In this document: in pieces, positions 34,815 through 46,139 of the stretch | Numbering within the stretch: the first letter of the stretch is position 1 | Layout: each line of letters starts with the position of its first letter | DNA from: Acestrorhynchus altus | Taxonomy: Eukaryota > Chordata > Actinopteri > Characiformes > Acestrorhynchidae | Direction: 5' to 3' | Assembly: GCA_034509495.1 (NCBI GenBank) | Contig: JAVGWO010000026.1 | Location: forward strand, 2,543,909 to 2,607,908 | Length of the DNA: 64,000 nucleotides | Program-made: the position numbers and the translations under genes | The notes under the pieces: generated by a model | The model's database searches: none | Seen by the model: only the letters and a program-made list of their open reading frames with translations | What the model was told of the DNA's origin: nothing

Positions 34815-35545
34815 AATACTCTATTTACATATGTACTATAAACTGAGTATATACATTAACCTACTATATATTCATTATGCATACTGTACATTATTGAACT
34901 GAAACACATTATTTAACTTTTGAAGTACTGTGTATATAGAAAATATAAAATGTATGTTAGCATTCTATTTACACGTGCACTAGGTACATAATTATATTAA
35001 AGAGAAAGAGTTTATGTGGTGTGATGAGGCAGGTGAGATTAGCTGTGACTAGTTGTGGACCGGAACACTATACTACTGACTATTTAGCGGCCTGGTGGCC
35101 TGGAGGAAGAAGCTGTCTTGGAACCAGCTGGTTCTGTCTTTATACTTCTGCACCTCCTGCCACTGGGCAGCTTTGAGAACAGGCAGTGACTTAGGTGGGT
35201 GGAGTCTTTTATGATCCTCCTGGTCATCCTTGGACAGATGTATAAATCCAGAAGGTTTAGGAGCTGAACCCCAGTGATGTGCTGGGCAGTGTGCACCACC
35301 CTCTACAGAGTTTTCTTCTCAAGAGTGGTGCAGCTCCCATACCCATCAGGATGCTATGCACAGTGCAGATGTAGAACATCCGTAGGAGGAAGGAATTCTG
35401 AGCAAACCTCTTCAGCCTCCTGTGGTAGAAAGTGCTGTTGTGCCTTCTTTACCACCAGTACATTCCATGCTGTTTTCATCTATGTGCTAATGTACTAGCC
35501 TCTAAAACCTGCTTGCAGTTTGGAAGTAGATAGTTCAAGACTATG
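34815..35545 (-). pseudogene. Second LINE relic, ORF2 C-terminus and 3' UTR
   Basis: Minus-strand residues from 35299 down read VHTAQHITGVQLLNLLDLYI, RRIIKDSTHLSHCLFSKLPSGRRCRSIKT, then a stop. SHxLFxLLPSGRRYRSI is the conserved end of ORF2 in several fish LINEs. The upstream DNA to 35545 aligns in idea with the preceding RT thumb but holds stops. AT-rich text from 35080 down to 34815 is the 3' UTR, including ACTAGTTGTGGACCGGAACAC. The family differs from the LINE that starts at 34810, and the two lie head to tail with almost no gap. Confidence 0.75.
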
Positions 35546-37135
35546 TTGTCAACAATGCATCATAAAGTTGCACAGCCCCACATGCTTGTATGTATATTGC
35601 ATGCTTGTATGCAGTGATTAAGCTTTACTATTGCGTACTGTGACGCATATTCTAAAATGCTACCCAATCATTCAGCCTCATAATCACTAGTGCCCTTTTA
35701 TTCACAGTGGATGGCTGTCATCAGAGATGTTCACAATGCAGCTAATGGACAACCCATTACCTTGGACATGCAGCAGGAAGGCATATAAACACTTTCCACC
35801 ACACCTGCTAGTCAGCACCGCTTGGAAGGATGTAAATGGATGTCCTTGTTCTGGAAATCAGCCAGTATTTTCCTAACCCTGTTCCAGCTTTCCAATTCAT
35901 GTTTGAAAACATTAAGCTGGACCAAAAAGGTCAGATGAAAGCTCATGTGAAATAGATGAGCAGCAGAAAGGCTGTTTAATCTAATTTAATGGTCATATGA
36001 CCAAACTAATGGCTTTTGCGTTAGCAATGGAGAGCAGATGAGCCACCAAGTTTTTAGTTTTAATCTACCAAATTATTAATCTATGATCATAACTAGGCAT
36101 AAATAATTGAGATGCCACACATCACAGTTCCTCTTGCCTCTCCAGGGAAGAATGTAATGTAGCTACTGAAAGAATGACGAGAGCCTGTTTTCTCTGTTCC
36201 CATGGAGACTCCAACTGAACGCATTAAAGGCAGGAGAGAATAAGCTGAGAGTAAGCAATACACATTACAAACACATTATATATTTATTTAAGATCAATCA
36301 ATCAGTTCCCAAACTGCTTTCTTTTTTCCTCACCAAACTGCAATATGCAGAGCGAAAGGAAGCATATTGCAGTAAGTAATAATGCTGTGGTAAGATAACG
36401 GAAATGAAAAAGAAGGAAAAATAAATGTAATCAAAAAGCAATAAGCTAGTAGTTTAATAGAACCTGAGAGGGCAGGGAAATGAAAACAGACAGATTTAGT
36501 GTTACAAATGAGATCACTGACAGGCAACAAATTAATAGCACATAAAAAGCCAAGAAATCTCATTTTAACCCTTTCTTTGCCATGAGGACTGCTAGCAGTT
36601 GAAAAGATGGGTTTTGTCCCTGCTGAGTATAGCACCAAGTACACTCTTACTACAACCAGTTCTGTAACTTACAATAGCAGAGCCATTCTCGGGGCTACAT
36701 ACAGCCATTTTAACAAGTAGTTTAACAAAAACCACAGGTTCTCAGTCATGGAGATTGCATAACAACAAAATTGACAGCATAATACCGACAACAATGACAA
36801 TAATGATATTTATTTTACATATATGCTTAGTTATGAACATAATTTGCTTTGAAAACTAAAACACAGACTAAAGATTCTGTTATAAATATTACACCACCAC
36901 CACCACAATGGCATTTATCTTACATATAACAGCTTAAACCACTGGATATTAAACATATTCATTTTCCATCTTTCAAGACTGAAATACAGATAACTGATTC
37001 TCACTCATGGAATGTACATCACCAAAACAACAAAACAACAATAGCAATGATGACACTTTATTTTGAGTGGTGCAACAGCAGTGAAGCATCTGAATACATT
37101 ATGTAGACCATCAATGGACATTTATTTAACTCCAA
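35546..37135. other. Non-coding, candidate conserved segment
   Basis: No gene. The stretch 35640-36240 is free of simple repeats and of any transposon text that I recognise, and has TAAT-rich core motifs. It deserves a cross-species alignment. A 104-codon minus frame at 36330-36644 has no known motif. Confidence 0.35.
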
Positions 37136-37139
37136 TCAA

Positions 37140-37445
37140 ATTTATCCATCCATTTTCTATACCGCCTATTAGGGTCACGGGGGAGACAGTGCCAGAGCAC
37201 AAGGCAGGACACAACCCTAGACAGGGCACTAGTCCATTGTACAGCTCACACACACACACACATTCACACACTAAGGGCCACTTTAGAGTCACCAATTCAC
37301 CTACCACACCTACTGCGGTAGACTGTGGGGGAAACCGGAGTACCCGGAAGAAACCCACGCGACCACGGGGAGATCATGCAAACTGCACACAGAAATTTCC
37401 CAGGTTGCCCCACCCAGGGATCAAATCCAGGTCCTTGCTGTGAGG
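37140..37445. repeat. Teleost CATCCATTTTCT repeat, longer copy
   Basis: ATCCATCCATTTTCTATACCGCCTATTAGGGTCACGGGGGAGAC, GCACAAGGCAGGACACAACCCTAGACAGGGC, short AC run, then AGTCACCAATTCACC, GAAACCGGAGTACCCGGAAGAAACCCACGCG and GATCAAATCCAGGTCCTTGCTGTGAGGC. The copy is fuller than that at 29750. Frames across it (37063-37443) are not genes. Confidence 0.8.
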
Positions 37446-37496
37446 CAACAGCAGATTTGATCCAACAACAGATGGATTAGATTTAGATTAAAGGGC

Positions 37497-37690
37497 CAGA
37501 GTGAGTGTTAGGTTTAGAGTTGAGGGTTCAGGGGTGAGTTTAAGGTTAGGTTTGAGGCCAATGTGAGAGTTTAGATTAGGTTTTAGTCAGAGTTAGGACT
37601 AGGGTCAGAATGTAGATTAGGAGTAGATTTTGGGTTGACATTAAGGTTAGGTTTAGGGCTAGGATGAGGGTTTGAATTAGGATTTGTAAG
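37497..37690 (+). repeat. Degenerate TTAGG/GGTTTAG array
   Basis: About 190 bp of variants such as TTAGGTTTAGAG, GAGGGTTCAGGGG, AAGGTTAGGTTTGAGG, GATTAGGTTTTAG, ACTAGGGTCAG and AAGGTTAGGTTTAGGGCTAGG. It is the same motif class as the opposite-strand array at 8214-8294. No run of perfect TTAGGG units occurs. Confidence 0.6.
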
Positions 37691-38000
37691 GTAAGGACAA
37701 GTACCAGTTTCAGCATTTGGTATATGCTCTTACCCAGCATGACGTATTTATTTGTTTGTTTGTTTGTTTGTGTGTTAGTTTATTGATTGATTGATTGATT
37801 GATTTAATCAATCATTTTACCAAGGTCCATTGAGCAGTCTTACCCAGTCCTTATTGTCTTATTAGTTTGGTGTAGTTGCGTGTAGAAAATTCAATCTCAG
37901 TCAACATAACTTACAATCACAACTTTGGCTTTAGTGGAATTTGAAAAGTGTGTCCAACAACATATCTTTGGAAAATCATAAAATTAAATGATAAAGTAAA

Positions 38001-38005
<5 letters not shown>

Positions 38006-38060
<55 letters not shown>
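38006..38060 (+). repeat. (GA)n microsatellite
   Basis: 55 bp of perfect GA. Confidence 0.97.
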
Positions 38061-38063
<3 letters not shown>

Positions 38064-38277
38064 TGATGGTGGTGGTGCTGCTGGGGGGGGTGGAGTGTGG
38101 TGTCAGACATGCAGGCGTGTCCTTGGGGTTACAGTGCGTGTTGGTCTCAGAGGAGACGTCTAATGTTGTGCATCATCAAGGAGCTGTGGAGTAGAGTAGA
38201 GCGAAGAAACCCGCGGGGCCTCCCGTTTAATTCCCTTTAACCGCTCCACTAGCAGTAGCTACAGAGCCCTTAGGACC

Positions 38278-38278
<1 letters not shown>

Positions 38279-38353
<75 letters not shown>
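38279..38353 (+). repeat. (AC)n microsatellite
   Basis: 75 bp of perfect AC. Confidence 0.97.
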
Positions 38354-38355
<2 letters not shown>

Positions 38356-38807
38356 CATCAGCTCTCTGTCTCTTTTTCTTTCTCACCCCACAAAAAAGCC
38401 CAGTCTTATCATCAAAGATTAAAATAGCAACAAATTTGTGATAGCAGATCCAGAAGTAATCACAAATGGCAAAAGAGGACAGATAAATTGTAAAAACACA
38501 AGGGTATTCTTACACTACTTCATCCCATACAATTTCAAGTGGAACCCGTTTAAATATTTATGATTTTCCTCTCAATGCAAAGTCATTCGTTCCACTAATG
38601 AGGAAAGACTGAAATTATGCATTGCACATGCATTAACAAAGCACCCAGAGCTTACGGAATTAATCACTGTAGGGTGTTCCTTACTTAATGTACACATCTA
38701 CACATCTGCTGTGCATCCTCATTTATTTTCTAACTGGAACTACCTCACTTTCATTATGTTTGCACATTTGCCCATTGTACCTAATTTAGCAGCACATGCA
38801 GTGTTTA

Positions 38808-38810
<3 letters not shown>

Positions 38811-38878
<68 letters not shown>
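38811..38878 (+). repeat. (AC)n microsatellite
   Basis: 68 bp of perfect AC, followed by short CAAA repeats. Confidence 0.97.
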
Positions 38879-38881
<3 letters not shown>

Positions 38882-39187
38882 GGTGTAAAGACAAACAAAC
38901 AAACAATAAACAGAAAAAGAATCAAATAAACAGAATGGAAATCTCATGCAAACTATATTAGAAATATGTAAAAGAAAATGAAAATGGTTGGGGCTGTATG
39001 ATCAAATATTATTACATATACATTACATTGATAAATAAAGGTGAATAACCCAATATCTGGGTCAGTGACATCAGCTCTGCTCCCTCTGGCTGATGAGTCA
39101 GAGTCTACAAACAGAGCAGTAAACATGCACTGGAAGACACCTTTGGCATTTAAACTTGTATTTAATTCATTAAGAAATGAGTGAATT

Positions 39188-39284
39188 TTAGCTGTTTTCT
39201 GAGCTGGATTCCTCGCTGATCATTTGTCTTGGGGTAAGTCTTATAGATTATGGTATGTGTATCATGTCTGTAGGTTACTCTGAT
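39188..39284 (+). repeat. Unidentified dispersed repeat, copy B
   Basis: TAGCTGTTTTCTGAGCTGGATTCCTCGCTGATCATTTGTCTTGGGGTAAGTCTTATAG...GTATGTGTATCATGTCTGTAGGTTACTC. It shares its first half with 50850-50917 and its last 23 bases exactly with 3457-3479. Confidence 0.6.
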
Positions 39285-39357
39285 CCTGAGATATGAAGCC
39301 TAGAAAACAGCATGCAACTGCCCACAAACTATCACAGGTTCTAAAAGTTAATGTAGA

Positions 39358-39602
39358 CTAATCAGCTATAACAATAGTTAGGGCTCTTAGTTATCCATAT
39401 GTCTAATATTGAGTAGGTTCCCCTTGTGACACCACAACAGATCTGAGCATTCAAGCCATGGACTCTGAAGAAGTCTGACACAAGGATGCTACCAGCAGAC
39501 CATTTAAGTCCTGTAAACTGTGCCAGACACATCTGTAGATTAAGAAAATCAATGTTTTTCACTTCACCCATCAGTGGAACTGATGTTATGGCTGATCGAT
39601 GT
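39358..39602 (-). mobile_element. Non-autonomous Tc1-like element with inverted ends
   Basis: The left end AATCAGCTATAACAATAG and the right end, reversed, GATCAGCCATAACATCAG are imperfect inverted repeats, the same end type as the element at 25212. The interior, ACAGATCTGAGCATTCAAGCC...CCTGTAAACTGTGCCAGACACATCTG, is text of a deletion derivative of a fish Tc1 family. About 245 bp; no coding capacity. Confidence 0.7.
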
Positions 39603-40435
39603 ATTTCCTAAACTGTAAATATAAACAAGTGCTTTTACACTGAAGAAAAATATTTTTGTTTGACCTTGCAGTTATATTAATACTAAATATAGTAGGGGAT
39701 GAAATATTACATCGCTATACTTGGAGACCTGGAGATGGTACAGATATTTACCAATTTTACAATTTATCATATAATATTTTACATTAAAATAATACTAAAA
39801 AAAAATAACCTATACATATTCAATGTTTTGCTTTCAGTTTTGCATTTTATCAGTTTTAACATGATGATTTATGCCTCTAATTAATGAAACATGCAGGTGG
39901 TCAGTGTCTTGACAATAGCAGCATTGATGATATTCACAGTCTTCACAGAAAAGCCAATTGTGATGTGATTTATTACAATAACAATAAATAGCATCAAATT
40001 ACCCACTACTTGTAAAGTATGCATTAAAATGTATTTATAGAATGATGTTGGATATAATCATAGGCCTTCATATAATCATAGGGGTTCTTCAGAACTGATG
40101 TTGAGGTTATGCTCTACTAGATTAAATATTTTTAGCTCAAATGCTTTAACTGTGCTAAAACTCCACTGTGCTAATCTTTATATGTTTCATTGCACATATA
40201 TACTCTATAATCCATTGACACTTCTTTGTTCTTCTTCAGTGCTCTTTGTTTATTTCGAGATAGTTTGTTTTTTCTAGTAGTATGCACTAATAGGTTCTTC
40301 AAGAGAGGTAAATCAGTTCCTGGGGATAATTAAGGTCATGGCAACCAGGTAGCTGCTTCTGCTAAATGTTGTATGCACTGTACCTTAATGGGACCTGCTT
40401 CTGTGATATCCCAGCTTGAATATTCACACTCAGTT
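39603..40435. other. Non-coding, AT-rich
   Basis: Nothing recognised. Two short frames (61 codons) are AT-driven. Confidence 0.4.
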
Positions 40436-40439
40436 CCTG

Positions 40440-40875
40440 ATGATTTTATGGTAGGGGTGGAATGTTGATAGAGGGTCCAATTGCATCCCATAATTTTTTA
40501 TTCAGAAATGGATCTGGCCATGTGAATGGCCATGGCATAGTATCTGTTTCTTCAAGGCCAGAAGTGTGGTACTGTTGGAACAACGCACCAGAGTGTGCAT
40601 TTAGAAAACATGGTTTGGTTGCAGGGTAAGGTCCTGGATGCAGGACCTTTTTAACACTGGGATGTCAAAGTGCCTGTAATGAAGACCAAAGGTTATCTGG
40701 CATCGTACAAAATTGCACACCATGACACAAGGCCTGCTGGACATGCGGTGCATGACAACAAACTCTTCCTGATTTTGGCTCCTCCTCCAAGACAAATGCA
40801 GGGCTCATCACTGAAGATGACATCCTCCCATTCTGACTCCATGACAGTCTGGAATGATTCCTTTGCAGTTATATA
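40440..40875 (-). pseudogene. Tc1-like transposase fragment (family A)
   Basis: The minus strand from 40881 reads ESEWEDVIFSDEPCICL, where FSDE is the first catalytic Asp block of Tc1 transposases. It is followed in other frames by a SWCAILYDAR/VCNFVR segment equivalent to the WGAI block, then by text matching LQPVALPFL and the second Asp region of 11205-11538. The DNA similarity to that copy runs through TCAAAGTGCCTGTAATGAA, GGTTGCAGG and TTTCTTCAAG. Several frameshifts and stops are present. It retains the first catalytic block, which the 11-kb copy lacks. Confidence 0.75.
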
Positions 40876-40879
40876 CTGC

Positions 40880-41318
40880 AATTAGTTTATTTTTTTGGGT
40901 GCAGGTAGTTTTTTGATGATGAGTGTATATGTATATTTTATCTTGCAGTACTACTCTTTGTGTATTAATATTAGGTCATTTAGCACTTTATTCATCATTT
41001 TACTCATATCAGCACCTACAGTCCCTGTAAAAGAGCTGACTGTGAACTGTCTAAAATTAGTCCTCAGGTCTCAGATTGTTTTTCATATATTGACATAACT
41101 TTCTACCATACATGACAGAACATGAACATAACATTGATATGCATAAAGCCATTCATGTAATGCAGTATAGCAGAGGTATTACACCTACACATCCCTGGAG
41201 TGATATGCCTACACACAGATACAATGTCAAATTTACTCTGATTTCTCTATGTATTACATTTGTCTCCAACCATCACAAAGGATCTGATTCATACATTTGA
41301 CTCATTTGATCCAACTAT
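40880..41318. other. Non-coding
   Basis: AT-rich; nothing recognised. Confidence 0.4.
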
Positions 41319-41644
41319 TGCCATGTACCAGGACTACACTACCCAGCATGCCATTGGTGACCCGGGTCCCTCCTTTGAGGGTCACAGAGTCCGGTCTCAA
41401 TCACCTGAATACTGACACCTGTGTTTCTCCCTATATACACTGGTTTCCCAGTATATTGCCAAGTATTAGCCCTTTGTTGCTTTACTCAGCGGTTCTTGTA
41501 TTACCTCGTACTTGTGTATCTTGACCCTTGCTCTGCCTTTTGACAACGTGTTTTGGATTATCCCTGGATTGTTTGTATTCTCTTCTGCAGTTTCTTTATT
41601 AAAGACATGGTGTACTTTACCCTGCACATTCCTCACTTCTGTCA
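41319..41644 (+). mobile_element. Possible decayed LTR
   Basis: ACCAGGACTACACTACCCAGCATGCC near the start, GTCACAGAG, CACCTGTGTTTCTCCCTATATACACTGG (TATA-like), TTTATTAAAGAC (polyadenylation signal near 41595) and a final TTCTGTCA are in the order of a fish gypsy-type LTR. The end bases are mutated and no target duplication is visible, so boundaries are tentative. The small frames inside (41297-41756) are not taken as genes. Confidence 0.45.
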
Positions 41645-41659
41645 AGACCAGACAATTAT

Positions 41660-43128
41660 ATACTTTCCTTCCTATTCCATATTCCACTCCATACATAAGC
41701 AGATTCAAAAAGGAAAACAAGAAAAAGGATCAGTCATTTTATATGTAACTGCTTGATGTGGAATTGCAGTCATGGAGATCTAGATTCCTGCGTGGTTTTG
41801 AGCTTCTGCTGAAACATACCTGATATAAACGTACCTGATATCATCCTTTAATTGCCAGTTTGCTAACAATTCATCTCTATTATTCCCTTAGAGCTGCCCT
41901 AAAGTTGTGTGTTTTTGTGCTTTTTTTTGTCATTGCCTATTTATTTTGTAATAACACAGTAATTACATGAGATAGTCACATGCCATATGATGATAACTTT
42001 ATGGAAGGCCTTTGGCTTCTTAAATATGTAATTATGTGATGTGTACATACTATCAGAAGTTTAATATCTTGATGAAAGTGGCCAAGTTGTTATCAAAAAT
42101 CGCCAAACTTTTTTTATTATTTTGCTTATTTTTGAATGTGGAGACTTGAAACTGAAAATAAAAACTAGATTTCTGAACAGTTGCAGATTGGTGTCTATAA
42201 GTTGAAAATCAAAAAAAATATGACATATAATATTGATAGGGACAATTCTTTCTCATGTCTCTATCATTCATATGCAAACCTAGGGCCTTCACAAACACCC
42301 ACTGGCATGGGGAGAAGGAGGTACTCAGAGAGAATGCTCTCTGGCACTTCCAACCACGGCTGTGGTATTATTGTTGTTTGGCCAGTATTCCCCTGAGTGC
42401 ACCCTCCTGAAAGATTTGGGTATTCATAAGCTTTCTCAAAAATGTACAAGTTATTAATTTGTCAGGAAATGTTCACGCACTGTAAACTTTTCTCCAGTAT
42501 TTCAGTGTAAAATCAATAATAGAAGAACATCCAGCTGAAGGAGAAACACCGTGGACACTGGAGAGCATTGCATTCATAGCTCATGGAGATGAATAAAACA
42601 TAGTTTCAACAGAGTGTCACACAAGTGGTGGGCAAGCAGGGCAAAGGTGAGCAACTCATTCCTCCTACTGCTTGCATATTCCAAGAGGGATGGGGGAAGG
42701 GGGGGGGGGGGGCAACAAGCTCTATGACAAATGTTAATTTGGGACATCACTTTTTACACAGTGACACAGTGTAGTCTTTTAGAATCATGTCCATCAGCAT
42801 TTCCAGTTTGGTATTTATTAGCTATAGCTCTAATTCTGTATGTAAAAAGGAATACAGCAAAATATGCAACTATGGTTCTTATAACCATAGTTTCTCTGTA
42901 GAGGCATACAGTTCTTGAAATGGGCTGCCTAGCTAGCCAAGTACATCAATCGACACATGTGTGAGTTTTATTTGTAACATTAAAAGATAAAAATCATCAA
43001 TGAGTTATCCAGATCAAGTTTCCAACTGAATTAAGTCCCAATTTAAATGCCAAAGGAGCCTTTTCTGTGCATGTTTACTGCTCTGTCCATGTGTACATTC
43101 ACAACCTGCATGTAGCATAGAAGGCAAA

Positions 43129-43179
<51 letters not shown>

Positions 43180-43960
43180 ATGTGCATTTTTTATCAAAGC
43201 ATGGTAAAATTCATACAAATATCCAATTTCTAATATTTACATCTCAAATGAAGATATATTTGAGTAGCCTAGGATCTCCTGAAAATAATATCTTCCATGT
43301 TTCCCCTTTAAATATGTTTCTAAATTGCAAATAAAAGTACCTCACAAAATTGGCCTAGGGTTCTAAAGTTTAATAACCTTTTTTTGTGACATAGCTTTTA
43401 GACCACAGTGTTATTTATGCAGACATTTAGGAAATTTGTGCAATTTTCTTTTGTGTAGTTTTGTTGGAATGCTGATATTTTAGGCTGTTCACACTACCCT
43501 AACGTTTGTCTGACACACCTGTGCAAAAGATCTCTGCTCCCAAAGGTTTATTTTACTTTTTGCCAGCATCACATAAGCTATCCAGGAGCTACAGAGTCTG
43601 ACAGCTGGGCTTATCACTGAGAAACAGGGCATGTTATTTGGCCACTCCTTTTGTTTGCGGTCTTGGTTTATTTAACTTTGCTTTTAAGCTATTTTTTACT
43701 CTAATGCTGCAGCTAAAAACTGTCTTTGGCCACATTAATTCCATTTGAGACATGGTGCGGCCATTGTATGTTTTTGATTGAACTCAGACCTCTCCCCAAA
43801 TATTAAATTGCTATCCCACCACTGAAAATCTGTCTCACTGCCATCCGTCATTTCCCCCTTCCTCAGCTCACATTTAAATAATGCTGGGTCAAACTGATGT
43901 AAAATTTGCATTAATTTTTCAAATCTGATTTGGATCAGATTTTAGTGGCCCAAATTGGAA
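41660..43960. other. Non-coding with a G run and an AAAT array
   Basis: No gene. A poly-G stretch at 42693-42712 (GGGGGAAGG then 13 G) could form a quadruplex. Frames at 42181-42396 and 42264-42449 overlap on opposite strands and carry no motif. Confidence 0.45.
43126..43180 (+). repeat. (AAAT)n microsatellite
   Basis: 55 bp of perfect AAAT repeats. Confidence 0.97.
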
Positions 43961-43961
43961 T

Positions 43962-44050
43962 AAATGTCATGCCCTGCCAGTTCAGGGAATAAAACCAGCA
44001 ACCCTCCAGTCATAAAACTGGTTCCCTAGCGACCAGGCCATGCCAGTATT
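43962..44050 (-). mobile_element. tRNA-derived SINE head
   Basis: The minus strand reads GGCCTGGTCGCTAGGGAACCAGTTTTATGACTGGAGGGTTGCTGGTTTTATTCCCTGAACTGGCAGGGCATGAC. An A-box-like TGGTCGCTAGG and a decayed B box are separated by about 35 bp. It aligns closely with 49938-50008 on the plus strand, the same SINE family. Confidence 0.7.
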
Positions 44051-44054
44051 TATT

Positions 44055-45408
44055 TTACAAGATTTTGAATGTGCTGCCAAATTTGCCATAATGAGCACAC
44101 CACAACACAGGAGATATAATTTCCTGTAACACTGAGTTGAGATGTATGGGCATATTCCAAACTCCAGTAAACCAATGTTATGGCCCATGTGGGTAAACCA
44201 CCCAAACCACATCAATCCTCCCTTGTCCACTGTTTTTAAGGGAAGATCTAAACTTTAAGTACAGCCCGAACCCTTACCGTTAAGTGGTCTTCACATGGTT
44301 TATGTGGCTAAGGAGGGACATATGTGGAGGAATAAAGAGAAAGGGGCTGTGTCTGAACCTGTGATGTAGGTGTCTGTAACTAAAAACTGAAGGTAATAGT
44401 ATATTCTAATGCTGCCAAAGCTTACTGCTAGATATGAGAGTTAAAGTGTTTATTATTAGCCATTAACATTTTCACCCAATAAAATAGAAGGCAATCTTAC
44501 TAACCTTCAATTAGAAATGATTGGCTGCCTTCCTACCTCTGAGTAGGCAGCATTTCTTGTTTCAGATACAACCAGTGACAAGCTGCGTCCCAAAGCCTAC
44601 ACTGCAGCTGAGGTTGAGGCTGCATTTTGTGGCTCCTGTTCTAAAGTGTAGGACCCTTTGTATACAGAAGGCTGTTCCGAAGTAGAGGCTAGATATATAG
44701 TCTATCTTCAAAGCAATATGGAGGACATAAGTGAAGTAAACTTACAGGCTTTCAGTTACCCATACCGTAGTCATACCCATACCATTAAAAAAAAGAAAAG
44801 AAAAGAAAATGTAGAAATTATGCTGTACACCCGCTTGACCACAAACTAGTCTACATACCCACACACCGTGTGTTTGAGTTCATCATTTATTTGCAAACCT
44901 CTTATAATTTGATATGTTGGTAAAAACAAATTTCATGCAGGAAGCAGGTTTTAGCAAAACCTTAATGGACTTTTGCTGTAATTTAATTTGGCTTTGCTTC
45001 TATTTGGATTTGCTTCACATTCTATTAGAGCTCCTTATCTGCTGATGAAATTCTGGATCATCCCCAGGCATTATATTCCTCCGCCACCTTTCTGATTTAG
45101 TGCTGGGTGGATGTGTGAAAAATGTGCCGAAATCACTCCCACGTGTGCTTTATTTTAATGCATGGCTGTAGGGAACAATTGTGGAAAGATAATGTGGTTA
45201 TATTGGTATAATTAGAATGTATCCATATGTGTATGTGCAAGTATGAGGATCTGAGAAGAGAATTAGTTAATCACGTCATGAAAAAAAGAAAATGGTTTTA
45301 GGTATTTGTGACATTTAAAAAAAGCTGTTTGAACAGAGTATACATATGGTCACACTATGACATTTTACTGTATGAAATGTATAAAAATCATTGCTTCTAC
45401 TCCTCATT

Positions 45409-45414
<6 letters not shown>
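44055..45414. other. Non-coding, one repeat-free segment
   Basis: No gene. 44105-44215 has the CCCATGTGGGTAAACC-type phrase also seen near 25770. The stretch 44980-45240 is unique-looking with balanced composition and no transposon text. Confidence 0.4.

Positions 45415-45470
<56 letters not shown>
45415..45470 (+). repeat. (TC)n microsatellite
   Basis: 56 bp of perfect TC. The next 370 bp remain pyrimidine-rich without a clear unit. Confidence 0.97.
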
Positions 45471-45472
<2 letters not shown>

Positions 45473-45967
45473 AAGAGGCATCCTGTCAGGATCAGCTAGC
45501 ACCCAGTAATGAGCATGGAACCCATTCACCAATTCAGTGCCATAGACTCCCTCATATATACCACAGTTTATTACATGAATTCCACCTTCTCCTGATCTTC
45601 TGCTCTCATCTTTTTTTCCTTTAACACTCTTGCATACATCCTTCTCTGTTCCTTTCTCCATTTCCCCAGTGTTGCCCTCACTTTTTTTTTCTAAATGTGC
45701 TCACTCTTTCTATCACAGCTCTTCTGCCTGCCTTTTTTTAAACTTCACACTCTTTTTGTCCCACATTTTCTCTCATCTTTCTGAGCCATCCTCTTCCCCT
45801 CACCTTTATTAATCTTCTCTTCTATCAAAGCAAGAGATTCATTCTTTCTATTATTGCAGGGTTGAAAGTAAAGCTTCCCTGAATAATCTCTCGGTGGACA
45901 GAACTTTAAAACATTTTTTGTAAATGAGATGTGTGAGTGTGAAGATCTTTTTCTCTACAAAAACCTC

Positions 45968-46125
45968 CATGCAGGTGGCATGGTGATACAGTAGGTGTGT
46001 GATAGATTCCCTGGGACCAGGGGTTGTGGGTTCAATCCTTGCACTGCTTTCTCTCGCGAGGTGCTTTGTATATTATTCCCGTTTCTGAATGGGTACTCTG
46101 GTTTCCTCCCACCTTTAAAATGGCA
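45968..46125 (+). mobile_element. SINE-like copy with B box
   Basis: GGTGGCATGGTGATACAGTAGG..., CCAGGGGTTGTGGGTTCAATCCTTGC (B box GGTTCAATCC intact near 46031) and GGGTACTCTGGTTTCCTCCCACC match the common ostariophysan repeat that ends GGGTGCTCCGGTTTCCTCCCAC. It abuts a Tc1 relic. Confidence 0.55.
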
Positions 46126-46139
46126 GTGGCCTCCATCAA

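Larger units (their letters stand above)
37691..38810. other. Non-coding with GA and AC tracts
   Basis: Short GTTT and TTGA repeats (37749-37804) are followed by a 55-bp GA tract (38006-38060) and a 75-bp AC tract (38279-38353). Between them, 38090-38260 is the most GC-rich part of the region, with no coding signal. Confidence 0.5.
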
